DNA of 64,000 nucleotides from NCBI GenBank assembly GCA_019694955.1, contig JAIBAX010000009.1, positions 1 through 64,000 on the forward strand, written 5' to 3'. The position numbers and the translations under genes were made by a program. Under the pieces are notes generated by a model, which saw only the letters and a list, made by a program, of their open reading frames with translations, had not been told where the DNA came from and ran no database searches. Source of the DNA: Chitinophagales bacterium. GTDB lineage: Bacteria; Bacteroidota; Bacteroidia; Chitinophagales; JADIYW01. Of this stretch, positions 62,876 to 64,000 are shown in pieces (within the stretch, counting starts at the first letter, position 1; each line of letters begins with the position of its first letter).

Positions 62876-63820
62876 ATGGTTTTTTTAGATTTTGAAAAGC
62901 CGATTGCTGAATTGTACCAACAATTGGAGAAATTAACAGTAGCTCAAAAAAAACATCCCGATCTTCATGTGGATGCCATCAAGATATTGCAGGAAAAGAT
63001 GGATGCTAAACGCAAAGAAATTTATGACAACCTCACAAGATGGCAGAAAGTCCAGGTGGCAAGACATCCGGAGCGCCCATATACATTACAATACTTACGT
63101 GTTATTTGTGATGAATTTATAGAACTACACGGCGATAGAAATTATAAAGATGATAAAGCCATTGTTGGTGGGTTATGCAAAATGGGGGATATGTCTTTTA
63201 TGGCTGTGGGTCATCAGAAAGGCACCAACACAAAAATGCGGCAGTATCGTAATTTTGGCATGCCAAATCCGGAAGGATACCGCAAGGCACTACGCCTTAT
63301 GAAGTTGGCAGAGAAATTTGCTATTCCCGTTGTAACGTTTATTGATACACCGGGAGCATATCCGGGAATTGAAGCAGAGGAGCGTGGACAAGCAGAAGCA
63401 ATTGCCAGAAATCTCTTTGAAATGGCGAGGCTCAAAACACCCATTATTACCTTTGTTATCGGTGAAGGCGCTTCTGGTGGCGCACTGGGTATAGGCGTTT
63501 CAGACAAAACTTTTATGTTAGAACATACTTGGTACAGCGTGATTAGTCCAGAGAGTTGCAGTAGTATATTGTGGCGCAATTGGGAGAATAAAGAGAAAGC
63601 AGCAGAAGCCCTAAAGTTGACAGCACAGGATAATCTTTCATTCGGATTGATTGACGGAATACTACAAGAACCTGTCGGTGGGGCGCATACAGATCTTAAT
63701 AAAATGGCTCATTCCATCAAACATAAAATCATGGACGAGTTAGAATTATTAGGGAAGCTAAGTGTTGAGCAACTCTTACATAAGCGTATTCAGAAGTACG
63801 AATCCATGGGTACATTGTAA
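62876..63820 (+). CDS. accA: acetyl-CoA carboxylase carboxyltransferase subunit alpha
   Basis: AccA, with AccD, transfers the carboxyl group to acetyl-CoA to form malonyl-CoA for fatty acid synthesis. The 314-residue protein has [17 protein letters not shown] near the start, the family core [20 protein letters not shown], and [13 protein letters not shown] at the CoA site. accB, accC and accD are not in the window. Confidence 0.96.
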   Translation: MVFLDFEKPIAELYQQLEKLTVAQKKHPDLHVDAIKILQEKMDAKRKEIYDNLTRWQKVQVARHPERPYTLQYLRVICDEFIELHGDRNYKDDKAIVGGLCKMGDMSFMAVGHQKGTNTKMRQYRNFGMPNPEGYRKALRLMKLAEKFAIPVVTFIDTPGAYPGIEAEERGQAEAIARNLFEMARLKTPIITFVIGEGASGGALGIGVSDKTFMLEHTWYSVISPESCSSILWRNWENKEKAAEALKLTAQDNLSFGLIDGILQEPVGGAHTDLNKMAHSIKHKIMDELELLGKLSVEQLLHKRIQKYESMGTL

Positions 63821-63861
63821 TTTCAGCATAGGAAGCCGAGCGCATTCTAACCATTTTAACG

Positions 63862-63869
63862 TAACTTTG
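63862..63869 (+). promoter_or_regulatory. TAnnTTTG -7 box of the right-edge gene
   Basis: TAACTTTG lies 6 bases before the ATG at 63876, consistent with leaderless or near-leaderless transcription. Confidence 0.45.
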
Positions 63870-63875
63870 CTACAT

Positions 63876-64000
63876 ATGAATTTTAAAGACTATATCAGAT
63901 TAAAGGCTATATCGAGATTTATTCGTAGAAATTTCAATACGCATGAACATGAACGGAAACCGGTAACGCTAGAGAGCGCCCAACTAATCGGCATTATTTT
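63876..64000 (+). CDS. N-terminal fragment of an unidentified protein (DUF6913-like?)
   Basis: An open frame from ATG 63876 continues past the right edge with 41 visible codons. It begins MNFKDYIRLKAISRFIRRNF, basic and helical, followed by LESAQLIGIIF. The pattern resembles the N-termini of a Bacteroidota-specific DUF6913 family, but the fragment is too short to assign. Confidence 0.5.
   Translation, partial: MNFKDYIRLKAISRFIRRNFNTHEHERKPVTLESAQLIGII

Noticed and set aside
1-64000. CRISPR arrays, insertion sequences, prophage, rRNA operon
   Set aside because: No spaced repeat array, transposase, integrase, phage structural cluster or rRNA sequence was seen in the window.

Overview
The window is a chromosomal stretch of a member of the Bacteroidota, most likely a Chitinophagales-like environmental bacterium. 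The evidence is the low GC content, many promoter-like TAnnTTTG boxes (the Bacteroidota -7 element) directly before genes and before the tRNA, a PorT homologue beside ubiE, a type IX secretion sorting tail, and a complete alternative complex III (ActABCDEF) operon fused to an aa3-type oxidase operon. The genus cannot be fixed from the sequence alone.

Layout. 1-4.5 kb: purD and rsmI, a lipoprotein and an amidase. 4.5-7.1 kb: an ECF sigma factor, a membrane protease with an anti-sigma-like N-terminus, and two small lipoprotein genes, all apparently under one shared ECF promoter motif. 7.1-9.0 kb: an inositol-phosphatase family enzyme, dcd and a GNAT acetyltransferase. 9.1-10.8 kb: an AAA ATPase/PD-(D/E)XK gene bracketed by two near-identical covarying hairpins, which looks like an inserted cassette. 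10.9-13 kb: porT-ubiE facing engB. 13-18.5 kb: an unknown membrane protein, a ComEA-like helix-hairpin-helix protein with a predicted outer-membrane barrel, a PorV/PorQ-like barrel, and a PD40-SPOR protein. 18.5-21.3 kb: an unknown gene, rsmG and a lipoprotein.

21.6-37.2 kb is one long respiratory operon: actA-F (quinol oxidation), cytochrome oxidase subunits II and I, heme O synthase, two subunit III-like genes, subunit IV, an SCO copper chaperone, DUF420 and a small CPMC membrane protein. 37.2-50.5 kb is mostly housekeeping: a VOC protein, an SDR, mlaE-mlaF lipid transport, sucD, fabG, a VWA membrane protein, priA, a serine hydrolase, dnaK and an outer-membrane barrel.

50.5-59.8 kb is an accessory block: an AraC regulator divergent from a T9SS-secreted protein and a tail-collar protein, followed by a lipid-attack set (PhoD-like phosphatase, endoglycosylceramidase-like GH5, cholesterol-oxidase-like GMC enzyme). 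Similar tandem direct repeats lie upstream of both transcription units and could be the AraC operators. 59.8-64 kb: a priming glycosyltransferase, tRNA-Asp, a second PhoD-like gene, accA and the start of another gene.

The two most novel-looking systems are the ECF/anti-sigma-protease/lipoprotein regulon (4.5-7.1 kb) and the hairpin-bracketed ATPase-nuclease cassette (9.1-10.8 kb). The AraC-linked lipid module comes next. All functional links are inferred from sequence and were not tested by database search.
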